A DNA stretch of 8,795 bases from Acidimicrobiia bacterium (GCA_030624805.1 JAUXJL010000068.1:1-8795); one strand, 5' to 3'. Shown: positions 1 through 6,874, numbered from the stretch's first letter. The notes: generated by a model not told the origin, from the sequence alone. Made by a program: numbers and translations.

Positions 1-39
1 CTGCCAGGCACTCAATCCAGCCAATGGAGAACCCAATGA
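1..39 (+). CDS. C-terminal tail of an upstream gene (possibly hyuA-type), partial
   Basis: Reading from base 1, the frame is open for 12 codons (LPGTQSSQWRTQ) and stops at TGA 37-39. That stop overlaps the ATG at 36 of the next gene in an ATGA arrangement, which is typical of translationally coupled genes in one operon. HyuB-type genes are very often preceded by the HyuA partner, so this may be the end of hyuA. Twelve residues are too few to recognise a family, so the identity rests on context alone. Confidence 0.3.
   Translation: MPGTQSSQWRTQ
26..30 (+). promoter_or_regulatory. Ribosome binding site deciding the hyuB start
   Basis: GGAGA sits 5 nt upstream of the ATG at 36. The alternative ATG at 24 lies before this motif and so cannot use it. 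This supports initiation at 36. Confidence 0.6.
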
Positions 40-1784
40 GCACACGCGAAGTCGACCCGATCACCCTGTCGACGATCTGGCACGGCTTTCAGAGCATGGG
101 CCGCGAGATGCGTCACGTTATTGACCGTACCGCCCAGAATTATCTGATTGCCCAGCTCCATGACATGGCGGCGGGTATCTGGGACGCGCAGGGCAGGACG
201 ATTGCGGTTCCGGAGGGCCCCACCTCGATGTTTCTTTCCCAGGGCTTCTCGGTGAAGTACATCCTCGAACAATTCGGCGACGATCTCCACCCGGGGGACG
301 TGATCCTGACAAACGACCCATACAAGGGCTATTGCAACCATCTGCCCGACTGGGGATTCTTCAGACCGATCTTTTACGAGGATGAGCTGGTATTCGTGGC
401 CCTGACCCGCGGTCACCAGATGGATACCGGTGGTGCGTTCCCGGGCGGCTACTTCCCGGACGGATACGACATCCACGCCGAAGGAATCATCATCCCGCCC
501 ATCAAGATCTACGACCGCGGTGTCGAGCGCACCGACGTGCTCGAGTTGATCTGGAACAACGTCCGCTGGCCGGAGGGCGTCCGGATCGACAATTACGCCC
601 TCATGGCGGCACTGACCGTGTGTGAGAACCGGATCCACGCTCTCCTCGACAAATACGGCCGCGACACGGTTCTGGACTCCGTCGAAGAGATGCTCGATCG
701 TATGGAATCGAACGTCCGCAGCATCATCTCCGACATTCCGGACGGCACGTACTACGGCGAGTCGGCCACCGACGACGACGGAACCACCCTGGATGAAAAC
801 GTGTGGGTTCGGCTCGACGCGACCGTCAAGGGTGATGAGCTCATCCTCGACTTCTCCAAGAGCGACGCCCAGCGTAAGGGTTTCGTCAATTGTGTCTACG
901 CGTCCACCTACAGCCGGGCGGTGGCCGGAAGTTTCCTGTTTTTCGATCCTGAATACTCGGAGTTCCACAACGAAGGCAGCATGCGCCCGATCACCTTGAT
1001 CGCCCCCGAGGGTTCGGTGTGCAACGCCCAATACCCGGCCACCGTCGGTGGATCGCCCGTCAACGTCGGCACCCAGATCCTCGAGGCAACCGTCAGCGCC
1101 CTCTCAAACGCAGACCAGAGCCGAGCCATCGCCAGTTGGGGTCGTCGGCGCGGTCATTACATCGCGGGCGTGGATCCCCGCAGCGGAGAACGTTATGTGC
1201 AGACGACGACCGACGCCGACGGGGGGTCGGGTGCGGTGTGGGGCTACGACGGGTTCGAAGGTGCCATGGGCATGTCGGGCCTGGGCTCCATTCAGCGCGG
1301 GAGCACCGAAGAAATCGAGATCCGGTTCCCGTGGCGGACCATCCGCTATCACTTCGTGCCCGACATGTCGGGCGCGGGCCGGTGGCGAGGTGGTTCCGGG
1401 ATGTTGTGGGAGGTCCAGAACCTCGGCGGAGACGTCGGAGCCGCCACCGGAAGCTCGGACGGCGACCTTACCCAGCCGCCCGGTGCCGCCGGCGGAGAGC
1501 CCGGGCCCCTTTCACGCATGTACATCAAACGAGGCGACGAAGAGATACCGGCCCGTACCCATCGGAGGGTGGAGATCAAGACCGGCGAAATCCTGGGCAA
1601 GGTCAGCGGCGGCGGGGGAGGGGTCGGCGATCCGGCCGAACGTGACCCGGCCGCCGTCCTCGATGACGTAATTAACGAGTACGTCAGCGTAAGAGCCGCT
1701 CTCGAGACGTACAAGGTCGTGATCGACCCCGATACCCTCGAGCTCGATGAGGAACGTACTGCCGAGTTGCGAGACGGCGCTTGA
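36..1784 (+). CDS. hyuB: Hydantoinase B / acetone carboxylase alpha-subunit family protein
   Basis: This 582-residue protein has the length and domain span of the HyuB family. Members work with a HyuA partner in ATP-dependent opening of hydantoin-type rings (N-methylhydantoinase) or in carboxylation of ketones (acetone and acetophenone carboxylases), in the cytoplasm. Family marks include the N-terminal DPITLSTIW stretch, LTNDPYKG near residue 92, the GHQMDTGG signature (H127, D130, an HxxD pair suited to metal binding), the EGIIIPP stretch near 149, a Gly-rich stretch near 460-480 and a C-terminal GVGDPAERDP motif. An in-frame ATG exists at 24, but the ATG at 36 is preferred because GGAGA (26-30) lies 5 nt before it and it overlaps the preceding stop. 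It ends in a TTGA overlap with the first E1 alpha gene. The exact substrate, hydantoin-like or ketone, cannot be decided. The family call is firm; the reaction is not. Confidence 0.9.
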   Translation: MSTREVDPITLSTIWHGFQSMGREMRHVIDRTAQNYLIAQLHDMAAGIWDAQGRTIAVPEGPTSMFLSQGFSVKYILEQFGDDLHPGDVILTNDPYKGYCNHLPDWGFFRPIFYEDELVFVALTRGHQMDTGGAFPGGYFPDGYDIHAEGIIIPPIKIYDRGVERTDVLELIWNNVRWPEGVRIDNYALMAALTVCENRIHALLDKYGRDTVLDSVEEMLDRMESNVRSIISDIPDGTYYGESATDDDGTTLDENVWVRLDATVKGDELILDFSKSDAQRKGFVNCVYASTYSRAVAGSFLFFDPEYSEFHNEGSMRPITLIAPEGSVCNAQYPATVGGSPVNVGTQILEATVSALSNADQSRAIASWGRRRGHYIAGVDPRSGERYVQTTTDADGGSGAVWGYDGFEGAMGMSGLGSIQRGSTEEIEIRFPWRTIRYHFVPDMSGAGRWRGGSGMLWEVQNLGGDVGAATGSSDGDLTQPPGAAGGEPGPLSRMYIKRGDEEIPARTHRRVEIKTGEILGKVSGGGGGVGDPAERDPAAVLDDVINEYVSVRAALETYKVVIDPDTLELDEERTAELRDGA

Positions 1785-2761
1785 CCAGCATCGGAGCGGC
1801 TGAGGACAGAGCACTGCTCGATCTGCTGGAGCGGATGTGGCTCATCCGCGCCTTCGAGGAGAAGGTCTCCGACTTATATGCCCGGGGCCACATCAGTGGG
1901 CTTCTGCACCTCGGCATCGGCCAGGAGGGGTCTGCAGTCGGAGCTTGCAGCATCTTGCGAGATGACGACTACGTGCTCGGCAGCCACCGCGCCCACGCCC
2001 ATGCCCTAGCCAAAGGGGCAGATCCGGAGCGGCTCATGGCCGAGCTGGCTGGGCGGTCGACCGGCTACTGCGCCGGCAAGGGCGGCTCGATGCACCTGGT
2101 GGCTCTGGAATGCGGTTTCGTGACGGCGACCGGAGTGGTAGCCGGGAGCATTCCGCTTGGTCTTGGCACCGCGCTGGCGGGCCAGCAGGCGGGCATGGGC
2201 CAGGTGACGGTGGTCTTTTTTGGCGACGGAGCCGGCCAGGCGGGCCCATTCCATGAATCCCTCAACCTGGCCAGCCTGTGGAAGCTCCCGCTGGTGTTCC
2301 TGTGCGAAAACAACGGGTACGCCGAATTCACGCCGCTGTCCGCCCACACCAACATCGAGCGACTCACCCACTACGCAGACACGTATCAGATCCCGAGCAC
2401 GACCGTCGAAGGCAACGATGTGCTGGCGGTCCAAGCCGCCACAGAGCAGGCGGTCGAGCTGGCTAGGAGCGGCGGAGGCCCGTCATTCATCGAAGCGCTC
2501 ACCCACCGGCCCCGGGGCCACTACGAGGGCGACCAGGCCAAATATCGGGAGCTGAGTGAGCGGGAAGAGTGGAAGGAGAAAGATCCGATCGCCCGCTTCG
2601 AGATGTATCTCGAGCAACAGAATGTGCTTTCCGAGGATGCCTCCGAGGCTCGGACCATCGAAGCCGACGTTCGCCAACGGATCGAGGCAGTGGCCGAGGC
2701 CGCGCTCGACGCCCCGTGGCCGGCGCCCGAATCGCTCACCTCGCAAGTCCTGGCGAGCTGA
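1781..2761 (+). CDS. 2-oxoacid dehydrogenase E1 alpha subunit, pair 1 (canonical)
   Basis: This 326-residue protein is the alpha subunit of a thiamine-diphosphate-dependent E1 of the pyruvate / acetoin / branched-chain dehydrogenase type. With the beta subunit it decarboxylates a 2-oxoacid (or cleaves acetoin) and reductively acylates a lipoyl domain. Visible marks are LRDDDYVLGSHRAHAHAL (residues 59-76; H69, R70, H72, H74), GKGGSMH near 99-105, the thiamine-diphosphate/Mg motif from GDG (148-150) to NN (177-178), and the active-site loop THRPRGHYEGD (241-251) with the conserved His247. The start is a TTG whose bases overlap the hyuB stop (TTGA). There is no good Shine-Dalgarno sequence, so translation probably depends on coupling to hyuB. 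The next in-frame ATG (1835) would cut into the conserved LLDLLERMWLIRAFEE helix. It ends 2 nt before its beta partner. The substrate is unassigned; acetoin or a branched-chain 2-oxoacid are both possible. Confidence 0.92.
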   Translation: MTSIGAAEDRALLDLLERMWLIRAFEEKVSDLYARGHISGLLHLGIGQEGSAVGACSILRDDDYVLGSHRAHAHALAKGADPERLMAELAGRSTGYCAGKGGSMHLVALECGFVTATGVVAGSIPLGLGTALAGQQAGMGQVTVVFFGDGAGQAGPFHESLNLASLWKLPLVFLCENNGYAEFTPLSAHTNIERLTHYADTYQIPSTTVEGNDVLAVQAATEQAVELARSGGGPSFIEALTHRPRGHYEGDQAKYRELSEREEWKEKDPIARFEMYLEQQNVLSEDASEARTIEADVRQRIEAVAEAALDAPWPAPESLTSQVLAS

Positions 2762-2763
2762 CC

Positions 2764-3759
2764 ATGCCCGAGTTGCGGTACATAGATGCCATCCGCCGGG
2801 CTTTACAAGAAGAGATGGAAAACGACGAGTCGATAGTGATCCTCGGTGAGGACGTGACGCTGGGAGGCCCGTTCGGGGCCACGACCGGTCTGGCCGACAA
2901 ATTCGGAGTGACCCGGGTGCGCAACACGCCCATCAGCGAAGGAGCCGTCATGGGTATGGCGGTTGGCGCCTCACTCGTCGGCCTCCGGCCCATCGTCGAA
3001 ATCATGTTCGTTGACTTCATCACCCTCGCCATGGACCAGCTCGTCAACCACGCCGCCAAGCTCCATTACATGTCCGGCGGACAGCTGCGAGTCCCGCTGA
3101 CGGTGCGAGTACAAGGAGGAATATCAGGTGGGTACGGTGCCCATCACTCCCAGAGCCTCGAGGCGTGGTTCCTCCACGTGCCCGGCCTGAAGGTTGTTGC
3201 CCCGGCCACTGCCTCCGACGCGGCCGGCCTGCTCAAGAGTGCGATTCGAGACGACAATCCCGTGCTGTTCCTGGAACACCGTGCTCTCTATTGGACCGGT
3301 GGCGAGGTTGGCGAGGTGATCGAGCCCATTATTTTCGGTCGGGCGGCGATCCGGCGAGCGGGTACCGATGCAACGGTCGTGGCCGTCTCCCGTATGGTTC
3401 CTGCTGCTCTGGAGGCAGCCGAACGACTCGAGGAATCGGGAACATCCATTGAAGTCATCGACCCCCGCACCCTCGCACCGCTCGACCTCGATACCATCCT
3501 TGAATCGGTTCGGAGGACGGGCCGTCTGGTGGTAGCCCACGAAGCGGTCACCGTTGGTGGGATCGGGGGAGAGATTGCCGCCCAGGTCCAGGAGGTGGCC
3601 TTCGCAGATCTGACAGGCCCGGTGTTGCGGGTGGGAGCACCGTTTGCGCCGGTGGCGTCGAGCCCGGTGCTCGAGAAGCTGTTCGCTCCCGGGGTTGATG
3701 CCATCGTGGATGCGGTGCAGCGCTCGCTCGCCTTTAGCCGGGACGGGGCACCTGCATGA
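2764..3759 (+). CDS. 2-oxoacid dehydrogenase E1 beta subunit, pair 1 (canonical)
   Basis: This 331-residue protein is the beta partner of the preceding alpha subunit, forming the usual alpha2beta2 E1. It has the typical order of marks: GEDV (28-31), NTPISEG (54-60) with Glu59, the residue that activates the thiamine ring in this family, HYMSGG (101-106), GAHHSQSLEAWF (125-136), and then the C-terminal transketolase-like domain with VIDPRTLAPLD (231-241) and VVAHEAV (256-262). The reading frame is open much further upstream, but the ATG at 2764 gives exactly the family N-terminus (MPELRYIDAIRRAL) and sits 2 nt after the alpha stop, so earlier starts inside the alpha gene are rejected. All key residues I can check are present, so this pair should be an active E1. 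Confidence 0.92.
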   Translation: MPELRYIDAIRRALQEEMENDESIVILGEDVTLGGPFGATTGLADKFGVTRVRNTPISEGAVMGMAVGASLVGLRPIVEIMFVDFITLAMDQLVNHAAKLHYMSGGQLRVPLTVRVQGGISGGYGAHHSQSLEAWFLHVPGLKVVAPATASDAAGLLKSAIRDDNPVLFLEHRALYWTGGEVGEVIEPIIFGRAAIRRAGTDATVVAVSRMVPAALEAAERLEESGTSIEVIDPRTLAPLDLDTILESVRRTGRLVVAHEAVTVGGIGGEIAAQVQEVAFADLTGPVLRVGAPFAPVASSPVLEKLFAPGVDAIVDAVQRSLAFSRDGAPA

Positions 3760-3787
3760 ACGCGCCGCCACTATTTTTCGAGACTCG

Positions 3788-3793
3788 AGGAGG
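3788..3793 (+). promoter_or_regulatory. Strong ribosome binding site for E1 alpha of pair 2
   Basis: AGGAGG lies 6 nt upstream of the ATG at 3800. It fixes the start of this gene, whose frame is open back to 3644. It also shows that pair 2 is translated independently, unlike pair 1, which lacks clear ribosome binding sites. Confidence 0.8.
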
Positions 3794-3799
3794 GACACG

Positions 3800-4819
3800 A
3801 TGCTTCCGGAATTAGGCGAAGACCAGCTGCGTGAGCTGTTTCAGACCATGCTCGTGATGCGGCGATTCGAAGAGGCACTCATCACCCTGGCCGGGGAATT
3901 CGACGTTGGGCATTTCCACGTTTACATAGGACAGGAGGCGACGGGCGCCCCTGCTCTCGGGCTGCTCGAGGATGGAGACTTCGGGTTCACGACCCATAGG
4001 AATCACGGCCATCTTCTTGCCAGGGGTGTGGACCCGGCTCGCATGATGGCCGAGATTCTGGGCCGGGAAACCGGCACCAACCAGGGCAAGGGTGGAACCC
4101 TCCATCTCTCATCGTTGGAACACGGGTTTCCGGTGACCTCGGCAGCCACCGGCGGTTGCATTCCCCTGGCCACCGGGGCGGCTTTCGGCTTTAGCAAGCT
4201 GGGAAATCGCCGGGTGAGTGTTTGTCTCATGGGTGATGGCTCATTGGAAGAGGGCGCCTGGCACGAATCTGTCAACATCGCGGCACTCGAGAAGCTCCCG
4301 ATCATCTACTTGTGCGAGAACAACAGTCTGGAAGCGCTCGGGCAGAGGGCCAACGAGTATCCGTCCTCCTCGATGGCTGCCTCTCCGCTCACCGGCCTGG
4401 CGGCGGTGTTTGGCATGCCGGCGGTGGCGATCGACGGATTCGACGCCGGGGAAGTGCACGACACGATGAACATTGCGATTGCCAGGGCCCGGGCCGGGGA
4501 TGGCCCGACTTTCATAGAGGCCCGAACCGTGAGATGGCCCGGGAGCCGTCCACTCTGGCCCCAGCTACTGACCGGTGAGCTCGACTTGACGATTGCCTGG
4601 GATGAGACGGCTCTGCCGGATGAGCATGTCGAATGGCACCGTTCGCAGGATGGGATCTTGCGGTTTACCCGAGAGCTCATCGAAGCCGGGAACTTGACTC
4701 CCGAACAGGCCCTCGAGATTGATGCCGGCGTCAAGGCCCAGATGAAAGAAGCCGTCCAGTTCGCGCTTGACAGCCCATACCCTCCGCCCGAAGCCGCCCT
4801 CGACCACGTCTACGCCTGA
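3800..4819 (+). CDS. 2-oxoacid dehydrogenase E1 alpha subunit, pair 2 (divergent)
   Basis: This 339-residue protein is a second, clearly paralogous E1 alpha. It keeps the IGQEATGA stretch (43-50), THRNHGHLLARG (65-76), GKGGTLHL (96-103), and the thiamine-diphosphate/Mg motif from GDG (145-147) to NN (174-175) with the same spacing as pair 1. The loop that reads THRPRGHY in pair 1 is TVRWPGSR here (243-250). The histidine that in PDH and branched-chain E1 lies next to the phosphorylation-site loop and contacts the cofactor is replaced by Ser249, and the preceding loop His is Val244. The residues after the loop, PLWPQLLTGELD, also differ from the usual acidic GDxxxYR pattern. This suggests a different substrate or an altered activity. 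The ATG at 3800 was chosen for its strong ribosome binding site. The gene is followed 11 nt later by its beta partner. Confidence 0.9.
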   Translation: MLPELGEDQLRELFQTMLVMRRFEEALITLAGEFDVGHFHVYIGQEATGAPALGLLEDGDFGFTTHRNHGHLLARGVDPARMMAEILGRETGTNQGKGGTLHLSSLEHGFPVTSAATGGCIPLATGAAFGFSKLGNRRVSVCLMGDGSLEEGAWHESVNIAALEKLPIIYLCENNSLEALGQRANEYPSSSMAASPLTGLAAVFGMPAVAIDGFDAGEVHDTMNIAIARARAGDGPTFIEARTVRWPGSRPLWPQLLTGELDLTIAWDETALPDEHVEWHRSQDGILRFTRELIEAGNLTPEQALEIDAGVKAQMKEAVQFALDSPYPPPEAALDHVYA

Positions 4820-4826
4820 AGGAGGT
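4819..4826 (+). promoter_or_regulatory. Near-consensus ribosome binding site for E1 beta of pair 2
   Basis: AAGGAGGT starts on the last base of the upstream stop codon and ends 4 nt before the ATG at 4831. It matches the anti-Shine-Dalgarno complement over 8 bases. Confidence 0.85.
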
Positions 4827-4830
4827 CGAC

Positions 4831-5802
4831 ATGCCAAAACGTTTGTATGCAGAAGCACTGGTTGGAGCGTTGCGCCGCGCACTCGAGACAGACGATCGGG
4901 TTCACCTCATGGGCCAGTACTTTCTGGGTCTGACCGAGCACCGCGAATTGATGGTCGAGTTGCGTGAGGACTACGTCGAGCGCGTGTACTACCCGCCGAT
5001 CGCAGAGGTCGGCTACGTGGGTGCGGCTATCGGGGCGGCGATGGCCGGTCTCCGTCCCATCGTCGACATCGCCACCGCCAGTTTCATCTTTCAGGCCTTT
5101 CCTCAGGTCGTCAATGAGGCCGCCAACGTTCACTACATGTCGGGTGGCCAGACCTCGGTGCCGATGGTCTTTCACTTCAACCAGGGGATTCGAGGCGGTG
5201 GAGCCGCCCAGCACTCCCACAGCCCCCAGGCCATGTTGTGGAACACTCCGGGGCTCGAGATCATGGCTCCATCCACGCCTGCGGACGTCAAAGGGCTGGT
5301 GGCCACCGCCGTACAAAGCAACAACCCCACCGCCTGGGTCGACCACGTCCGCCTATTCGACACAATCGGTGAGGTTCCGGACCCCGACTATGCCATCCCC
5401 TTCGGTGTTGCCGACATCAAGAGGTCCGGGACCGATGTGACGATTGTTGCTTCTTCGTTCATGGTGGTGCGTTCCCTGGCCGCCGCCGAGACCTTGGCCA
5501 AGCAGGGAATCGACGTAGAGGTAGTCGACCTGAGAACGCTCACGCCTCTGGATGAGGACGCAGTGTTCACCTCGGTGGCCAAGACCGGGAGACTGGTCGT
5601 GGTCGACGAGTGTCATCGGCGGTGCGGGGTTGCCGCCGAGATCGCCGCGCTGGTGGCAGAGAATGCTCTCGGCGACCTGACCGCTCCGATCAAACGAGTG
5701 ACGGCGCTCGATGTGCCGATACCGTTCAGCCCTCCTCTGGAAGAGTTCGTTGAGCCAACCGAAGCCAAGATTGTTGAGGCAGTCTCCGAAATCGCCGGCT
5801 AG
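4831..5802 (+). CDS. 2-oxoacid dehydrogenase E1 beta subunit, pair 2 (divergent)
   Basis: This 323-residue protein is the beta partner of the second E1 alpha. It retains Glu59 in PPIAE (55-59), the GLRPIVDI stretch (73-80), HYMSGGQ (101-107), QHSHSPQAML (127-136) and the C-terminal domain with VVDLRTLTPLD (231-241) and VVVDECHRR (256-264). Differences from pair 1 are notable. The GEDV motif near residue 28 is GQYF, the segment after it is rebuilt (LGLTEHRELMVEL), and the stretch before Glu59 is RVYYPP rather than RVRNTP. Since the ring-activating Glu is kept, thiamine chemistry is plausible, but the pocket is likely shaped for another substrate. It is followed by the 102-nt spacer before the lipoyl gene. 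Confidence 0.9.
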   Translation: MPKRLYAEALVGALRRALETDDRVHLMGQYFLGLTEHRELMVELREDYVERVYYPPIAEVGYVGAAIGAAMAGLRPIVDIATASFIFQAFPQVVNEAANVHYMSGGQTSVPMVFHFNQGIRGGGAAQHSHSPQAMLWNTPGLEIMAPSTPADVKGLVATAVQSNNPTAWVDHVRLFDTIGEVPDPDYAIPFGVADIKRSGTDVTIVASSFMVVRSLAAAETLAKQGIDVEVVDLRTLTPLDEDAVFTSVAKTGRLVVVDECHRRCGVAAEIAALVAENALGDLTAPIKRVTALDVPIPFSPPLEEFVEPTEAKIVEAVSEIAG

Positions 5803-5858
5803 AGGGTGTAGCGCGTTGCCGGGACACGAGCGCAAGAGAAATAGAGTCAGGATTGTGG

Positions 5859-5875
5859 CGGCGGCGAGACCGCCG
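5859..5875 (+). repeat. Short GC hairpin in the spacer before the lipoyl gene
   Basis: CGGCGG (5859-5864) and CCGCCG (5870-5875) pair perfectly around a 5-nt loop, CGAGA. No T-run follows, so it does not look like an intrinsic terminator. It could be a transcript stability or processing element between the E1 genes and the E2 genes. The rest of the 5803-5904 spacer shows no convincing gene or promoter. Confidence 0.45.
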
Positions 5876-5894
5876 ATCCATCAGTGCGGAAAGC

Positions 5895-5899
5895 GGAGG
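5895..5899 (+). promoter_or_regulatory. Ribosome binding site deciding the lipoyl-protein start
   Basis: GGAGG is 5 nt from the ATG at 5905. In-frame GTG codons exist at 5884 and 5902. The first precedes this site, and the second is only 2 nt from it, so the ATG at 5905 is favoured. Confidence 0.65.
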
Positions 5900-5904
5900 C
5901 AGTG

Positions 5905-6147
5905 ATGCGGATACCGATCGAAATGCAGCGACTCGGTCCCGACATGGAGACGGGCACCATCCTGGCGTGGACGAAGCAGGTCGGGAGCGAGGTCACCAAG
6001 GGTGAGGTGATCGTCGAAGTAGACACCGAAAAGGTGACGATGGAAATGGAGGCCCTTGATTCGGGGACCCTCGTTGAGATTGTGCACGATGTGGATGCTG
6101 AGGTGACCGTCGGGGACGTCATCGGGTATCTCGAGTTGGCCGAATGA
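5905..6147 (+). CDS. Stand-alone lipoyl-domain protein (split E2, carrier part)
   Basis: This 80-residue protein is a single biotinyl/lipoyl carrier domain and nothing else. The lipoylation site is in EVDTEKVTME (38-47), with Lys43 as the expected lipoylated residue, flanked by the usual VGSEVTKGEV (26-35) and VTVGDVIGYL strands. In 2-oxoacid dehydrogenases this arm carries the acyl group from E1 to the E2 core and is reoxidised by E3. A normal E2 continues from here through a linker and a 35-40 residue E1/E3-binding domain to the catalytic core. Here the protein stops at TGA 6145-6147, which overlaps the ATG of the core gene (ATGA). The DTEKV context fits lipoyl rather than biotinyl (which would read MKM). 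A biotin carrier is therefore unlikely. Confidence 0.9.
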   Translation: MRIPIEMQRLGPDMETGTILAWTKQVGSEVTKGEVIVEVDTEKVTMEMEALDSGTLVEIVHDVDAEVTVGDVIGYLELAE

Positions 6148-6836
6148 GCGCTGAGGTGACCGGCCGGAGGGTGCTGGAGCCAAGTCGCATGCGCCGGGCC
6201 ATCGCCAGACGCATGACCGATAGCAAACAGCAGGCCCCTCACTTCTACGTAACGGCCGACATCGACATGGAAGCGGCTCTAGCTGTGGTTGCTGAAGCCA
6301 ATGAGGCCAACGGCCCCGACCAGCCTGTGACTCTGACGGCGGTCCTGGTCAGCGCGGTAGCGACCGTGTTGGAGGACGAGCCCGATTTTAATGCTCACTG
6401 GACCGATGAAGGACACACACTGCTCGACACGGTGAACGTCGGGGTAGCCATCGCGGTAGAGGATGGCCTGATCGCGCCGGCGATTCTTGAGTGCGCCGAT
6501 CTCACGCTGGCCGAAATGGCTGCCAGGTTGGCGGATCTGATTGCCCGCACGAGAGCCGGGAAGTTGCGGGGTCCTGAGCTCACGGCCGCCTCCTTCACCG
6601 TCAGCAATCTTGGAATGTTCCCAGTTTCATCGTTCGTGGCGATCTTGAACCCCCCTCAGGTCGGGATCCTGTCCACCGGGCGAAGCGCGCTCCGCCCCCA
6701 AGTAGTCGACGGCCAGATCGTTGCCCGCATGACCATGAGTGCCACTCTGAGCGCCGATCACCGAGCGGTGGACGGTGTGGCGGCCGCCCGATTCCTCGGC
6801 CGGTTGAAGGAGCGGCTCGAGGGCGGCGGCGCATGA
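6144..6836 (+). CDS. 2-oxoacid dehydrogenase E2 catalytic core (dihydrolipoamide acyltransferase), lacking lipoyl and subunit-binding domains
   Basis: This 230-residue protein matches only the C-terminal acyltransferase domain of E2, which transfers the acyl group from dihydrolipoamide to coenzyme A and builds the trimer-based core. It begins almost directly with the domain's first motif, PSRMRRAIARRMTDSKQQAP (13-32). It continues through NVGVAIAVEDGLIAPAI (98-114), FTVSNLGMFP (151-160) and LNPPQVGILS (169-178), and ends with the active-site SADHRAVDG (203-211), where His206 and Asp210 are the catalytic residues. All expected catalytic residues are present. There is no room for a peripheral subunit-binding domain, because the gene overlaps the lipoyl gene by 4 nt. 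How E1 and E3 dock is therefore unclear. No E3 gene is in the window. Confidence 0.93.
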   Translation: MSAEVTGRRVLEPSRMRRAIARRMTDSKQQAPHFYVTADIDMEAALAVVAEANEANGPDQPVTLTAVLVSAVATVLEDEPDFNAHWTDEGHTLLDTVNVGVAIAVEDGLIAPAILECADLTLAEMAARLADLIARTRAGKLRGPELTAASFTVSNLGMFPVSSFVAILNPPQVGILSTGRSALRPQVVDGQIVARMTMSATLSADHRAVDGVAAARFLGRLKERLEGGGA

Positions 6837-6874
6837 CAGACCAGGCTCCCGCGCCGCGGTGGAGAACCTTTCCA

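Noticed and set aside
12..1031. Open reading frame of 339 codons on the minus strand, opposite hyuB
   Set aside because: It is a mirror of a strongly conserved HyuB coding region in GC-rich DNA, shows no recognisable domain and has no sign of its own promoter. Long antisense frames are expected from this codon bias.
3124..3798. Open frame of 224 codons on the minus strand, opposite E1 beta of pair 1
   Set aside because: The product resembles no family and lies entirely opposite a well-supported gene; it is treated as a shadow.
3756..3815. 19-codon frame starting in an ATGA overlap with the E1 beta (pair 1) stop
   Set aside because: Too short, no family features, and it covers the ribosome binding site of the next gene and runs into its first codons.
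5816..5905. 29-codon basic peptide from a TTG in the E1-lipoyl spacer, ending in a TGATG overlap
   Set aside because: Weak start codon and weak ribosome binding site. Its composition is what a random frame in this sequence would give, and it spans the hairpin. Conservation in relatives would be needed to revive it.
5905..6836. Split E2 as a sequencing frameshift in a normal E2 gene
   Set aside because: Restoring one frame would still give a protein with no linker or subunit-binding domain, since no bases for them exist between the two domains.
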